From positions 1-40,267 of the forward strand of contig CAYMOJ010000015.1 in the NCBI GenBank assembly GCA_964392175.1: a DNA stretch of 40,267 bases, in the 5' to 3' direction. Every line of letters begins with the position of its first letter. Positions within the stretch are counted from its first letter, which is position 1. Source of the stretch: Firm-04 sp964392175. GTDB lineage: Bacteria > Bacillota > Clostridia > Oscillospirales > Ruminococcaceae. Under the pieces are notes generated by a model. That model ran no database searches, was not told the origin of the DNA, and saw nothing but the letters and a program-made list of their open reading frames with translations. This document shows positions 7,973 to 17,263 of this stretch, piece by piece. A program made the translations under genes and the position numbers.

Positions 7973-9013
7973 ATGTATGATTCTGTTTTGCGTAAAGGGA
8001 CGGCTTGCGCAGCCGTTATTGCCATGATTGCAGGGGGTGCTTCCATGGTAAAACAGCATATTGCCGCTGCCGAAGCAGAAACGATTTCGTTGATGTGTCT
8101 GGGTGATTCCATTACAGATGGCTTCTGGATGACAGGCGGTTACCGTAATACGCTATGCGAGCTGATTACAGAAAACGGGCAGCAGGCGCAGGTGGATATG
8201 GTAGGCCCAAACTGGGGGGGCACAGGCTATGATACACAGCACGCAGGTTACAGCGGTTATTCAGTAGATAATATTGCACAGGAGGATTCTATTTCGGGTC
8301 AGCGCACAGGCATTTCTAGTTTTATCGATTGGCTGATGGAAGATTATCCTGCGGATGTGGTGTTCTTGCAAATTGGTACGAATGATATTCTCAGCTTGTA
8401 CGATTTGGAGCATTATGGGGTAAGACTGGAAGCACTGGTTGATCGCATTTTGCCTACATTGCCCGAAGATGGTGCACTGTATCTAGCAACATTACCCTGT
8501 ATGGATGCTACCAACACACTTTATATCAACGAGTATTATTTTACGGTGGAATCGATGGATGCCGCTGTGGAACAGTGCAATGCCCAGATACGCGCCCTTG
8601 TGGAAAAAAAACGCAGTGAGGGCGCACGGATTGTGCTGGCAGATGTAAATGCTGTCTTGGAAAAATCCGATTTATATGATGGCGTGCATCCCAACGAGGA
8701 AGGCTATCGCAAGCTAGGCACATTCTGGTATACGAAGCTTTGTGATTATTGGAATGGCGAAGCAGATCAGCCACAGACTACAGAATCTTCTGTAACCACT
8801 ACAGAAACCACAACCACACCTACAACACTTCTTGGCGACGTGAATGCAGATGGCAGTATTACCATTGCAGATGCCGTTGCGATGGTGAAATATCTTTCAG
8901 GTGCTGCGGCAGTCGATACCATATCTGTCACACAAGCGGATATGAATGCCGATGGATGCATTACCGCCGAAGATCTGACACTGCTGAAGCGTAAATTCGT
9001 GCAATCCGAATGA
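7973..9013 (+). CDS. Secreted SGNH/GDSL esterase with C-terminal type I dockerin
   Basis: The start is at 7973, with AAGGAG 6 nt upstream; the adjoining ATG at 7970 is also possible. A signal peptide spans roughly residues 1-30 (basic LRKG, then ACAAVIAMIAGGASM, with a cut near AAAEA). The SGNH hydrolase domain has block I LCLGDSITDGFW-like sequence (MCLGDSITDG), block III QIGTNDILS and block V YDGVHPNEEG, giving the Ser, Asn and Asp/His residues. Such enzymes remove acetyl groups from plant polysaccharides. After a Thr-rich linker (about residues 268-285) is a dockerin with two calcium-binding repeats, LGDVNADGSITIADAV and DMNADGCITAEDLTLL. This implies anchoring in a cellulosome-like complex on a cohesin. 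Substrate is not shown by the sequence. Confidence 0.9.
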   Translation: MYDSVLRKGTACAAVIAMIAGGASMVKQHIAAAEAETISLMCLGDSITDGFWMTGGYRNTLCELITENGQQAQVDMVGPNWGGTGYDTQHAGYSGYSVDNIAQEDSISGQRTGISSFIDWLMEDYPADVVFLQIGTNDILSLYDLEHYGVRLEALVDRILPTLPEDGALYLATLPCMDATNTLYINEYYFTVESMDAAVEQCNAQIRALVEKKRSEGARIVLADVNAVLEKSDLYDGVHPNEEGYRKLGTFWYTKLCDYWNGEADQPQTTESSVTTTETTTTPTTLLGDVNADGSITIADAVAMVKYLSGAAAVDTISVTQADMNADGCITAEDLTLLKRKFVQSE

Positions 9014-9014
9014 A

Positions 9015-9052
9015 AAAACGCTGTTGTATCATTACAGATACAACAGCGTTTT
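9015..9052. terminator. Bidirectional terminator
   Basis: A 16-bp perfect stem (9015-9030 with 9037-9052) has A and T flanks on both sides and lies between two converging genes, the esterase and the M23 peptidase. It should work on both strands. Confidence 0.92.
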
Positions 9053-9055
9053 GCG

Positions 9056-10615
9056 TTAATCAGCATTAACACGGAGATAATCCGCAGGGTTTTGCTGCAT
9101 ATCATTGATCATGACCTCAAAATGCAGATGATTTCCCGTAGAACGTCCGGTTGAGCCAACCAGTGCAATCAATTGCCCCTTGGTAACAGTCTGCCCCACA
9201 TTCACCAGGATCTCATTGCAGTGGGCGTAGAGCGTTTTGCGCCCATTGCCGTGGTCGATTACGATGTAATAGCCGTAGCCACCATCGTGCCAACCAGCTG
9301 TGAGGACGGTACCATCTGCTGCGGCAAAGATTTCGGAGTTGGCTGGCGCAGCGATATCCATGCCCTTGTGGTTGCGGTTGCTGATGAATGGGTCACTGAT
9401 ATATCCACCGTTGACAGGCCAAGTATATTCGCCTGTGCCATACAGTTTGGTGGTAGAATCCTTTGGTTTTGCAATGTAAGTACCCACTGCAACGGTTTCT
9501 GTGACCGGGTCATTCAATTGTGTAGAGGTCAGTACTTTGCGGTTCAATTCTTTGCCGTTTACATAAGTGATGGATACAGTCTGTGCTGCCTCACCGTAGC
9601 TGCCGGGTGTGACGATCTTACGCTGACCGAGGGGTAGATTTGCAGTAGGGACTTCCTCCACAGAATAGTCAGTCAGTGCAACCGTTGTCATGGTTGCAGT
9701 ATAAGCAATGGGCATTGCAGATTCCGTCACGCGTACCTTTACTGTTGTTTCCTCAGGGATGCGTTCGTCGATGTCAGGATTCAGCGCATATATTTCATCC
9801 ACCGTCATGGTGTATTGCAATGCCAATGTATAAACGGAGGTTTCCTTATGCGTGATAACGGTTTCAATGTTGTCGTGGCTTTCTATCAGCTGTTCTGCAA
9901 GCTTTGCAGCATCAACTTTTTGTTGTGCTGCATATAAGCCTAACTCATAGCACAGAGGTTCTGTGTAAAATACCGATTCCACATCTACTGTCAACGAATT
10001 GGCGTAATCAGCGATATGTGCCGAAAGTGCACGGCGAATCACATCGGGATCATCTACCGCACCGAGAAAATCTTCACCGCGGTATACGCCGTAGCATTCC
10101 ATCAGCGTGATATTTGCCGCGTGGAGCATCTCATCCGCAAGGGTCGGGGCTGTCAAGTAGGGGACGTTTGCATCAAAAGCAACCGCAGTTAACTGATGGT
10201 GGGAAGGAACATCATATGTGTCCTTGGTGTTAGCAAGCTGTTGGGCAGCGATAGAAAGTGCCGTGTAGTAGTCCTCTTCCTCAGCAATGTAGCCGAGCAG
10301 TTGCCCATTGTATTCCACGGCAAACCCGTAGTGCTCCATGTTCTCACCGTAGATCACAGAGGTACTAAGCAGTACCACACAGATGACAGGGGACATACAG
10401 CGTATGACGGAAGCGGGCAGTATCCATGGCGAGGTACTTGCTTTGTGCAGTGACGGAAAACTGCGCGCTTTCATTTGAACGTTTTTTTGAAACGGGCGGG
10501 TGATGTTGCGCATCACGGAGAATGCTTTCCTTTGCATTCTCGTTTTGGTACATCGCTCTGCATCCGTATGCTGTGCCTGTTTTTTGTTGGCACAGCTGCG
10601 CCGGAGATGTTTCAC
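9056..10615 (-). CDS. Membrane-anchored M23 peptidase with LysM-like and G5 domains
   Basis: This is a predicted cell-wall endopeptidase acting on peptidoglycan cross-links outside the membrane. It starts at GTG 10615 with AAAGGAG about 9 nt upstream. Residues 1-70 are basic and cytoplasmic, and a single membrane helix (MSPVICVVLLSTSVIYG) sits near residue 75. A long extracellular part follows. A LysM-like segment (VYTLALQYTMTVDEIYALNPD) is near residue 270. A G5 domain (VPLGQRKIVTPGSYGE-type, then TYVNGKELNRKVL) is near 330-395. The M23 domain is near 415-510 with HKGMDIAAP, YAHCNEI and GNHLHFEV (the HxxxD and HxH zinc ligands). It has 519 residues. A WalR-like box lies at the promoter. The architecture resembles WalRK-controlled autolysins. 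Confidence 0.9.
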   Translation of the reverse strand: MKHLRRSCANKKQAQHTDAERCTKTRMQRKAFSVMRNITRPFQKNVQMKARSFPSLHKASTSPWILPASVIRCMSPVICVVLLSTSVIYGENMEHYGFAVEYNGQLLGYIAEEEDYYTALSIAAQQLANTKDTYDVPSHHQLTAVAFDANVPYLTAPTLADEMLHAANITLMECYGVYRGEDFLGAVDDPDVIRRALSAHIADYANSLTVDVESVFYTEPLCYELGLYAAQQKVDAAKLAEQLIESHDNIETVITHKETSVYTLALQYTMTVDEIYALNPDIDERIPEETTVKVRVTESAMPIAYTATMTTVALTDYSVEEVPTANLPLGQRKIVTPGSYGEAAQTVSITYVNGKELNRKVLTSTQLNDPVTETVAVGTYIAKPKDSTTKLYGTGEYTWPVNGGYISDPFISNRNHKGMDIAAPANSEIFAAADGTVLTAGWHDGGYGYYIVIDHGNGRKTLYAHCNEILVNVGQTVTKGQLIALVGSTGRSTGNHLHFEVMINDMQQNPADYLRVNAD

Positions 10616-10671
10616 CGGAAAAAACTCCTTTCTGAAAAAAACAAGATTCTGCGCACCTTTTTGACCAAATG

Positions 10672-10688
10672 GTTACAAATCGGTAACA
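10672..10688 (-). promoter_or_regulatory. WalR (YycF)-like box
   Basis: On the minus strand TGTTAC-CGATT-TGTAAC fits the published WalR pattern, a TGTWAH pair with 5-nt spacing. It falls just after the -10 of the M23 peptidase promoter, a position that in Bacillus usually means repression. Confidence 0.5.
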
Positions 10689-10694
10689 CAACCC

Positions 10695-10722
10695 ATTATA
10701 CTGATTTCTGCGAAGAATGCAA
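10695..10722 (-). promoter_or_regulatory. Promoter of the M23 peptidase gene
   Basis: Minus-strand TTGCAT (10717-10722), a 16-bp spacer and TATAAT (10695-10700) give a start near 10688, about 70 nt before the GTG codon. Confidence 0.65.
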
Positions 10723-10835
10723 GCTTTTTTTCGATATTTTGGAGGATCATACAATGATTCCGGACATAGAAACATACTTTTGGATAGATTCTACGGCAAA
10801 AGTGGTCGATTTTTCCTTTAAATTCTACACAGTGT

Positions 10836-11609
10836 TTATCGATCCGGAAGGATATTTTGACTGTTTTGGCTACACAACAACATTTCTGTGGCAAGTCGTT
10901 GTGGATATGCCGAAAACCAGTATACGGGCAGTATTATGCAAGCAGCGCACCGCACGCGATTTTGTAATAGTTTTCCGCAGATTCCTTTGGTACATAGCAT
11001 TGCATAATGCCATATTGTCCATACTGAACGGTGAGGCTGTTTGAGATAACAAAGCGGTATTGCTGCCATTGCACACCATATCCGAAAGGGGAGTACCAGC
11101 AGCAGAATTGCGCCCATCAGGAGATGTAACAGCAGCATTAGATGCAATGTGGCATCTCCAACAGTTGTCGCAAGCTGCAATGTCAACATCGCTGCCGTAA
11201 GCAGGAGCATTGAGGGGACAAATGCAAGAATGAGCAGAGTGTTGGCTAGCAGAAGCACCGACATACGCCGTTGCCATAGCCAAAATCGTCCACTACAGGC
11301 AAGAAATCCAAGGTCACATTCAGTGAGTACACCTGTCATGCTACCAATCTGTTCGTCTACACGGTTGCGATACAGTGACACGACACACGCTGCACCAATG
11401 AGTAGCAGCAGAAGTAGCAGATCTGCCAAATACATGGGCAGAGGCAATGATATTGCTGCGAGTAGTGGGGATGTCGCTCGTTCGATCAGTGTACCGATCA
11501 TCCACAGGAGCATATACAAAATAGTGGTTCCAGCCGAAATCACCGCAGTTTCTTTTTCATGCAGCCGAAGTGCGCTTCTTGCCTGCGAAAATGCCGAGAT
11601 GCTGCTCAT
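10836..11609 (-). CDS. Polytopic membrane protein, unknown function
   Basis: The 257-residue product has several strongly hydrophobic segments: TILYMLLWMIGTLI near residue 30, MYLADLLLLLLLIGAACVV near 60, LLLANTLLILAFVPSMLLLTAAML near 120-145 and LMLLLHLLMGAILLLVLPF near 160. Another, AACIILPVYWFSAY, is near 225. It is probably a five- to six-helix integral membrane protein. I recognise no family. Its ATG overlaps the stop of the upstream BofC-like gene as ATGA, so the two are translated together and probably work together. The downstream gap to the peptidase promoter is about 110 bp. Confidence 0.7.
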   Translation of the reverse strand: MSSISAFSQARSALRLHEKETAVISAGTTILYMLLWMIGTLIERATSPLLAAISLPLPMYLADLLLLLLLIGAACVVSLYRNRVDEQIGSMTGVLTECDLGFLACSGRFWLWQRRMSVLLLANTLLILAFVPSMLLLTAAMLTLQLATTVGDATLHLMLLLHLLMGAILLLVLPFRIWCAMAAIPLCYLKQPHRSVWTIWHYAMLCTKGICGKLLQNRVRCAACIILPVYWFSAYPQRLATEMLLCSQNSQNILPDR

Positions 11610-12001
11610 GATGTGTAATCCTCAATGAATTGCCGCAATGCAGACTGATTCTCTGCGTACACACCGTTTTCCAGCAGAATGCGGTCATATTCGGGTAGCC
11701 ATGCACTTTCTATGGGATAAGATCCGATCGGGGAAGCTTGACCCTTGGAGTATATATATAACACATCCTCTTGCAATTGCAGAAAATAGCCGTTTTCTGT
11801 TGTTTGTTGTGGTGTTACCAGCGTAGGCTGTTCCTGTGCTTGTGTGGTAGTTGTGGTACGATGCGATGTTCCTATTTCCGCATCATTTTCCGGCAGCAGC
11901 TTCTGCTGTACTGTTGTTTGTTCCAGAATCAACAGCCCTCCCGTTATTGCCCCACACAAAGCGAGTGCCACGACCATATAATATACGCCTTTCCCTTTCA
12001 T
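11606..12001 (-). CDS. Membrane-anchored protein with BofC-like C-terminal domain
   Basis: The 131-residue protein has one N-terminal membrane helix (VYYMVVALALCGAITGGLLIL) and a Thr/Gln-rich linker (TTTTTQAQEQPTL). Its compact C-terminal half contains YFLQLQEDVLYIYS, AWLPEYDRILLENGVY and RQFIEDYTS. This pattern matches my knowledge of Clostridia proteins annotated with the BofC C-terminal domain; in Bacillus BofC inhibits SpoIVB during sporulation. Function here is unproven. An AAAGGCAGG-like ribosome binding site precedes the ATG. It is first of a two-gene unit with the polytopic membrane protein. Confidence 0.7.
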   Translation of the reverse strand: MKGKGVYYMVVALALCGAITGGLLILEQTTVQQKLLPENDAEIGTSHRTTTTTQAQEQPTLVTPQQTTENGYFLQLQEDVLYIYSKGQASPIGSYPIESAWLPEYDRILLENGVYAENQSALRQFIEDYTS

Positions 12002-12103
12002 AGAGATGCCTGCCTTTCTGTTGCGTTTTGAACGAAGTCTGCCACGATTTTTGCATATTTATTCGAAAAGATGATAAAAAAAACGAAATTTTTCAAAAAG
12101 CAC

Positions 12104-12132
12104 TTAACATCGCGTAGGTTTTGTGGTATAAT
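12104..12132 (+). promoter_or_regulatory. Promoter of the pbp-methyltransferase-lysA operon
   Basis: TTAACA (12104-12109), a 17-bp spacer and TATAAT (12127-12132) precede the penicillin-binding protein gene by about 50 nt. Confidence 0.85.
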
Positions 12133-12184
12133 GTATGGTGTATCCGAGTGTTTGCTTTTTATTCCGAAAGGAGTTCGTTGATTT

Positions 12185-14524
12185 ATGAAGTATCCCGTGC
12201 AATCGCCTGACCAAGCTGCAAATCATGCAGAGAATACATCATCGCGCCGTGTCGTTAGGAAAAAGCGCAAGCCACTGATCGTTCGTGCAATTGGAAGATT
12301 TCTTTCTGTGGTCGGCGCGACCTTCTTGTCGTTCTTTCTCGTGTTTTGCATTACAGGCAGTATCTGTGCCATTGCGGCGACCGCTTATGTCATCAATTAT
12401 ATGGAATCTACCTCGACGGTCAGTATTCAGGAAATGGCAATGAGTTATTCCACGAATATATATGCGACGGATGCAAATGGTGAGCTTGTCACCTTGTACG
12501 TTGCGCAGAATACGGTAGAGCGCATTCCGGTGGATCTGGAAGATGTACCACAGCACGTTCGTGATGCGTTCGTATACGGTGAGGACGAGCGTTTCTACTC
12601 TCACGAGGGAGTGGATTATAAGCGTACCCTTGCCGCGTTTGCCAATTTGGTGCTGAATTTCTGGGATACCGATCAAGGCGGCTCTACCATTACGCAGCAG
12701 CTTGTGAAGAATCTGACGGGTGATAACGAAGCAAGCCCCCAGCGTAAAATTCGTGAGATCTTTCGTGCCATGCAAATGGAAAAGCGTTACAGCAAGGATG
12801 AGATCCTGGAAACCTACATGAATTACATCGGGTTTGGCGGTGCTGCAAATGGCGTGGAGAAGGCTGCGCAAAAGTATTTTGGTAAGAGCGTTGGGGAGCT
12901 TTCCATTGCTGAGGCAGCTTGTCTTGCGGCAATTCCGCAAAGCCCGGAGGTTAACAATCCCTTTGCAGGGCATTATGAGACCGTGTACAATGCTACAACC
13001 GATACTTATGTCAAAACGGACAACTGGATCAATACCGGCAGAGAGATCAACCGCAACCGTATGGAGTATATCCTGTTTCAGATGTACGACAACGGTGCAA
13101 TCACCTTTGATGAATATCAGGCGGCACTTTCTGAGGAACTGCTGTTTACTGATACCGATGCGTATAAAGCCCTACATCCGGAGTTGGAGAAAGAAGAAAA
13201 AGACGAGGACGAAGAAAACAGTGGCGTTACCAGCTGGATCGTAGATGAGGCGATTCGTGAGTTTTCCGAGTACCTGATGGAGGATCGTGGAATTACACAG
13301 GAGCGTGCCCTGAACCTGATTCGTACAGGTGGCTACCAGATCTATACCACTGTTGATCTGGAGATGCAGGCGTATGTTGAGGAGAAGTATTCTGACCTGA
13401 ATAACTTACTCAAGGGCATGACTACGGCCGATCGTACCATTTATTACCGTGATTTGGACGGTGATGGTGTAAAGACACTGGAAGAAAGTATGTCGCTGCA
13501 ATCAGGATTTGTTGCCATTGATTATGCCGGTAATATCCTGTGTACCGTGGGTAAAGTTGGCGAAAAGACTGCATCGCTGGGCACTAGCTACGCTTCCACC
13601 GAGCCACAGCAGCCGGGTTCTGCCATCAAACCGATATCAACCTATGGCTATGCGTTGGAAAATGATCTGATCGCATGGGGTACGATTGCTTTGGATGCAC
13701 CACCTCTGGTTATCAATAATAAAAAGTGGCCAACGAACTATTCTTCCGGCAGCGGTATCCGCTATAGCAACAAGCCCGTCAAGATTTATACTGCTATTCA
13801 GTATTCGTATAATACCATTCCTGCCTTGCTTTGCAAAACTTACGGCGTGCAGAATATCTATAATTATGCTACCGAGACTGTTGGACTTTCATTGAATGCT
13901 GAGCGTGATGTGGATTATGCACCTCTGGCGGTGGGTGCACTAAGTTATGGTGTAACCGTGGAAGATATGGTCAATGCCTATATGGTGTATGGCAATGGTG
14001 GATATTTCAGTGATGCGCATATCATCAGCCGCGTGGAAAGCGGCGATGGCGGTTTGATTTACGCAGGTGGCGATGACTACGCTGCGGTGATCTCTCCCGA
14101 AACTTCTTATGTTATGAACCAACTGCTGCAAAATGTTGTTGCAAGGGGTACCGGTACCGGAGCGAAGATCAGCGGTGTGCCCCTTGCCGGCAAAACCGGT
14201 ACGACTTCTGACTGGTTTGACCTTGAGTTCATGTGCTTGAATCCCGATTTTGTCAGTGGTGTGTGGATTGGCTACCCCGAAAATAAAGAGATCCGTAATC
14301 ACGGCTCCATCAGTTCCGCACGTTTGTGGAAAAATGTGATGTATGAGTGGCTGACAGAGCATTTCAGCGGCTCAGATTTCCCTGAGTGTGATACGGTTAT
14401 CAAGGGTACAGTTTGTGCGACCACCGGTAAAATTGCGGTAGATGGTTGTCCTTCGGGCGGTACCGGATATTGGAAATCCAGTAATGCGCCTTATTGTGAT
14501 GGCGTTACGCATGTGTTGCAGTGA
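12185..14524 (+). CDS. Class A penicillin-binding protein (transglycosylase/transpeptidase)
   Basis: This bifunctional enzyme polymerises glycan strands and cross-links peptides outside the membrane. The 779-residue product has a basic cytoplasmic N-terminus (VVRKKRKP) and one membrane helix near residues 35-65. The GT51 domain has EDERFYSHEGVDYKR, the GGSTITQQLVKNL block and MEKRYSKDEILETYMNYI. An acidic insert (EKEEKDEDEENS) precedes the transpeptidase domain. The latter shows the catalytic GSAIKP (SxxK) near residue 480, YSYN as the SxN motif, and AGKTGTTSDWFD (KTG) near 671. The C-terminal tail is short. The start has AAAGGAG 11 nt upstream. It is first in an operon with the methyltransferase and lysA, both also linked to growth. 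It fits the PBP1a/ponA group. Confidence 0.95.
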   Translation: MKYPVQSPDQAANHAENTSSRRVVRKKRKPLIVRAIGRFLSVVGATFLSFFLVFCITGSICAIAATAYVINYMESTSTVSIQEMAMSYSTNIYATDANGELVTLYVAQNTVERIPVDLEDVPQHVRDAFVYGEDERFYSHEGVDYKRTLAAFANLVLNFWDTDQGGSTITQQLVKNLTGDNEASPQRKIREIFRAMQMEKRYSKDEILETYMNYIGFGGAANGVEKAAQKYFGKSVGELSIAEAACLAAIPQSPEVNNPFAGHYETVYNATTDTYVKTDNWINTGREINRNRMEYILFQMYDNGAITFDEYQAALSEELLFTDTDAYKALHPELEKEEKDEDEENSGVTSWIVDEAIREFSEYLMEDRGITQERALNLIRTGGYQIYTTVDLEMQAYVEEKYSDLNNLLKGMTTADRTIYYRDLDGDGVKTLEESMSLQSGFVAIDYAGNILCTVGKVGEKTASLGTSYASTEPQQPGSAIKPISTYGYALENDLIAWGTIALDAPPLVINNKKWPTNYSSGSGIRYSNKPVKIYTAIQYSYNTIPALLCKTYGVQNIYNYATETVGLSLNAERDVDYAPLAVGALSYGVTVEDMVNAYMVYGNGGYFSDAHIISRVESGDGGLIYAGGDDYAAVISPETSYVMNQLLQNVVARGTGTGAKISGVPLAGKTGTTSDWFDLEFMCLNPDFVSGVWIGYPENKEIRNHGSISSARLWKNVMYEWLTEHFSGSDFPECDTVIKGTVCATTGKIAVDGCPSGGTGYWKSSNAPYCDGVTHVLQ

Positions 14525-14546
14525 TCTTGTATCACAGAAAGGAAGC

Positions 14547-15719
14547 ATGATGATAGAGACAAAGCAAACAGCCTCCCACGATATGATACGCTATTGCTGT
14601 CCTTGCCATTTTGGTCTGGAGAGCGTGCTGAAATTTGAACTTGCTCGTATCGGTGCGACAGATATCGCAGCAGCAAACGGGAAGGTCTCGTTTTCAGGCG
14701 ATTTGTCCATGCTAGCAAAAGCAAATATCCATCTTACGGTGGCAGAGCGTGTGCTGATTGAACTTGCAACATTTTCGGTTGGTGCCCAGCGTGGCAAAAC
14801 TGCCTTTGACCCGCTCTTCGACGGTGTGATGCAGATCCCTCTGGAGGAATTTATCGGCAAAAATGATGCGTTTCCCGTCAAGGGTTCGTCGCTCAATTCA
14901 CAATTGAGCAGTGTGCCTGCTTGTCAGTCTATCGTCAAGAAGGCGGCAGTTAAGCGATTGCAAAATGCCTATCATACACAAACATTGCCTGAGACCGGTG
15001 CGATTCATCAGCTGCAATTCAATATTATGCGCGATGTTTGTACAGTGTATCTTGATACCAGTGGATTTGGCTTGCACAAGCGCGGTTGGCGGCAGAAAGC
15101 GAACGCTGCTCCCATCCGTGAAACATTGGCTGCGGGCATTCTTGATCTTTCTCGTGTGCGATATGATACACAGCTTTGTGATCCGTTTTGCGGCAGCGGC
15201 ACGATGCTCATAGAAGGTGCCTGCCGTGCCATGCATATTGCGCCCGGTCTGCGTCGCCGATTCGCAGCAGAGCGTTGGGAGAGTATCCCGGCAGGGATTT
15301 GGGCAGAGAACCGTGAGGCAGCTCGTGCGCTGATTCAGCGTGATGTGCCTTTTACCGCTGTGGGATATGATAATGACCCCGAAGCAGTCGCACTGACCAT
15401 TGAAAATGCCAAAAAAGCAGGAGTCGCGGAAAAAATCATCGTCAAGCAAGCGGATATTCGCGCGTTTCAGTCAGTGGCAGGGCAGACGATTGTTTGCAAT
15501 CCGCCATATGGTGAGCGTATGCTTGATGTGCAGCAGGCACAGGAGCTTTATCGCGTGATGGGCAAAGCGTTTCGTGGCGATTGTAGCTGTAGTATCATCT
15601 CGCCCGATGCCGAGTTTGAAAAGCAGTTTGGGCGCAAAGCAGATAAACGACGTAAACTCTATAATGGTATGCTGCAATGTCAATTGTACCAATATTTTGC
15701 AACCAAGCCACAAAGATAA
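14547..15719 (+). CDS. THUMP-domain rRNA N2-guanine methyltransferase (RlmL N-half/YpsC type)
   Basis: This SAM-dependent methyltransferase probably modifies a guanine of 23S rRNA. The start is at 14547 (ATGATG; AAAGG lies just upstream, and 14550 is the alternative). The THUMP/ferredoxin-like N-terminal part runs to about residue 150 (YCCPCHFGLESVLKFEL, then FQLNIMRDV-like FNIMRDVCTVYLDTSG). GLHKRGWRQKANAAPIRETLAA is the linker typical of this family. The catalytic domain has DPFCGSGTMLIEGA (motif I), GYDNDPEAVALTIENA and the CNPPYGERM (NPPY) motif near residue 315. The family name is solid; the exact target base is inferred from B. subtilis YpsC and E. coli RlmL relatives. It has 390 residues, normal for the short type. 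Confidence 0.9.
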   Translation: MMIETKQTASHDMIRYCCPCHFGLESVLKFELARIGATDIAAANGKVSFSGDLSMLAKANIHLTVAERVLIELATFSVGAQRGKTAFDPLFDGVMQIPLEEFIGKNDAFPVKGSSLNSQLSSVPACQSIVKKAAVKRLQNAYHTQTLPETGAIHQLQFNIMRDVCTVYLDTSGFGLHKRGWRQKANAAPIRETLAAGILDLSRVRYDTQLCDPFCGSGTMLIEGACRAMHIAPGLRRRFAAERWESIPAGIWAENREAARALIQRDVPFTAVGYDNDPEAVALTIENAKKAGVAEKIIVKQADIRAFQSVAGQTIVCNPPYGERMLDVQQAQELYRVMGKAFRGDCSCSIISPDAEFEKQFGRKADKRRKLYNGMLQCQLYQYFATKPQR

Positions 15720-15736
15720 GAAAGGACTGTAGAATC

Positions 15737-17032
15737 ATGTTGACTTCTAACCTGACCGTAAATGCACAAGGCCATCTTTGTATCGGCGGTGTGGATTGTA
15801 TTGCACTTGCGAAAGAATATCAGACACCGCTGTATGTGATGGATGAAGCGGTCATTCGTGAAAGTTGTCGTAATTATCATACCGTGATGCAGGAAGCCTA
15901 TCATGGCAATGGCTTGATCTGCTTTGCAAGTAAAGCGTTTTCGTGTAAGGAGATCTACCGCATTATCCATTCCGAAGGCCTAGGCACTGATGTGGTATCC
16001 GGTGGTGAGCTGTATACTGCGTTGCAGGCAGGTATGCCGGCTGAAAAAATTGTATTTCATGGCAATAGTAAATCTTATGCGGAATTAGAATTTGCAGTGA
16101 CTGAGAATGTCGGCAGAATCGTAGCTGACCACTTAACCGAGCTTGCTATGATCAATGAGATTGCTGCACAGCAAGGCAAAACGGTTGGCGTGATGCTCCG
16201 CGTGAAGCCGGGTATTGATGCCCATACGCATGATTTTGTCCAAACAGGTAAGATCGACAGTAAGTTTGGTTTTGCATTGGAAACGGGCGAGGCGCTGCAA
16301 GCGGTCAAGGCTTGTGGTTCGTACACCAACCTGAAGCTGCTTGGGTTGCATTGCCATATCGGTTCGCAGATTTTTGAAACCATTCCATTTGCAGAAGCAG
16401 CGCATATCATGATTCGCTTTATGCAGCAGATCCGTGAAGAACTGGGTGTCACTTTTCCGGAATTGAATCTTGGTGGTGGGCCTGGCATCAAGTATGTGGA
16501 AAGCGACGATCCCCGACCTTTTGGTGATGTGATTCGTGACATCATTTCTGCCGTTCGTGAAAGCTGCGCTGCCTGTGATTATCCATTGCCTTACCTGTTA
16601 TTTGAACCGGGACGTTCGATTGTAGGAGCTTCCGGTTTAACCCTGTACCGGGTGGCAGCTGTGAAAACGATCCCGAATGTGCGTACCTATGTGTTGGTGG
16701 ATGGCGGTATGTGTGATAACCCCCGTTATGCGCTGTATCAATCGCAGTACGAGGCAGTTTGTGCTGACCGTGCAGATGCTCCTAAGGATGCGGTCGTTAC
16801 GATTGGCGGCAAGTGCTGTGAAAGTGGCGATTTGCTTGGTGAGCATATGTCACTGCAAACGGTATCCGCCGGCGATACGCTGGCAGTGCTTGCAACCGGT
16901 GCGTATAATTATTCGATGGCATCGAATTATAATCGCAATCCTCGCCCTGCAGTCGTGATGATCCGTGATGGACAGCCTCGTGAGATTATTCATCGTGAAA
17001 GCTATGCTGATCTTGTGAAAAATGACCTGTAA
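15737..17032 (+). CDS. lysA: Diaminopimelate decarboxylase
   Basis: This PLP enzyme converts meso-diaminopimelate to L-lysine. The start at 15737 (MLTSNLTVNAQG) has AAAGGA about 10 nt upstream. The PLP lysine lies in LICFASKAFSC near residue 61. GLHCHIGSQIFE, LNLGGGPGIKY (phosphate-binding glycines), LFEPGRSIVGASG and GKCCESGDLLGEH (the substrate-binding CESGD motif) follow in the usual order. AYNYSMASNYNRNPRP ends the signature. It has 431 residues, normal length. It is the last gene of the operon, with a terminator at 17066-17104. Lysine and its precursor feed peptidoglycan, in line with the first gene of the operon. Confidence 0.96.
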   Translation: MLTSNLTVNAQGHLCIGGVDCIALAKEYQTPLYVMDEAVIRESCRNYHTVMQEAYHGNGLICFASKAFSCKEIYRIIHSEGLGTDVVSGGELYTALQAGMPAEKIVFHGNSKSYAELEFAVTENVGRIVADHLTELAMINEIAAQQGKTVGVMLRVKPGIDAHTHDFVQTGKIDSKFGFALETGEALQAVKACGSYTNLKLLGLHCHIGSQIFETIPFAEAAHIMIRFMQQIREELGVTFPELNLGGGPGIKYVESDDPRPFGDVIRDIISAVRESCAACDYPLPYLLFEPGRSIVGASGLTLYRVAAVKTIPNVRTYVLVDGGMCDNPRYALYQSQYEAVCADRADAPKDAVVTIGGKCCESGDLLGEHMSLQTVSAGDTLAVLATGAYNYSMASNYNRNPRPAVVMIRDGQPREIIHRESYADLVKNDL

Positions 17033-17065
17033 AATACGGAGAAAGATCATCAACTTGCCCTCAAG

Positions 17066-17104
17066 AGCAGACTCGGAAAGGAATTTCCGCAGTCTGCTTT
17101 TTTT
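17066..17104 (+). terminator. Terminator after lysA
   Basis: A 14-bp stem with one bulged G (AGCAGACT and CGGAAA segments) around GGAA is followed by seven T. It closes the pbp-lysA operon. Confidence 0.9.
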
Positions 17105-17263
17105 CGGTCGGTGCAAAATCCCTTGTATCATTTTCACAGAAATTTCACGAAATTATCACCGTTTTTTTTTTTTTTTTGAGTTATAGTAAAAAAGGAAGAA
17201 CCGAAATGGAAGTAACGGATGATTGGTTCATCCGAAATCATCATACATCTTGAGAGGCATTTT

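Noticed and set aside
17161..17177. Run of T before the EcsC gene as a terminator
   Set aside because: No stable stem precedes the T run directly; the lysA terminator is at 17066-17104. It may only be a slippage-prone homopolymer.
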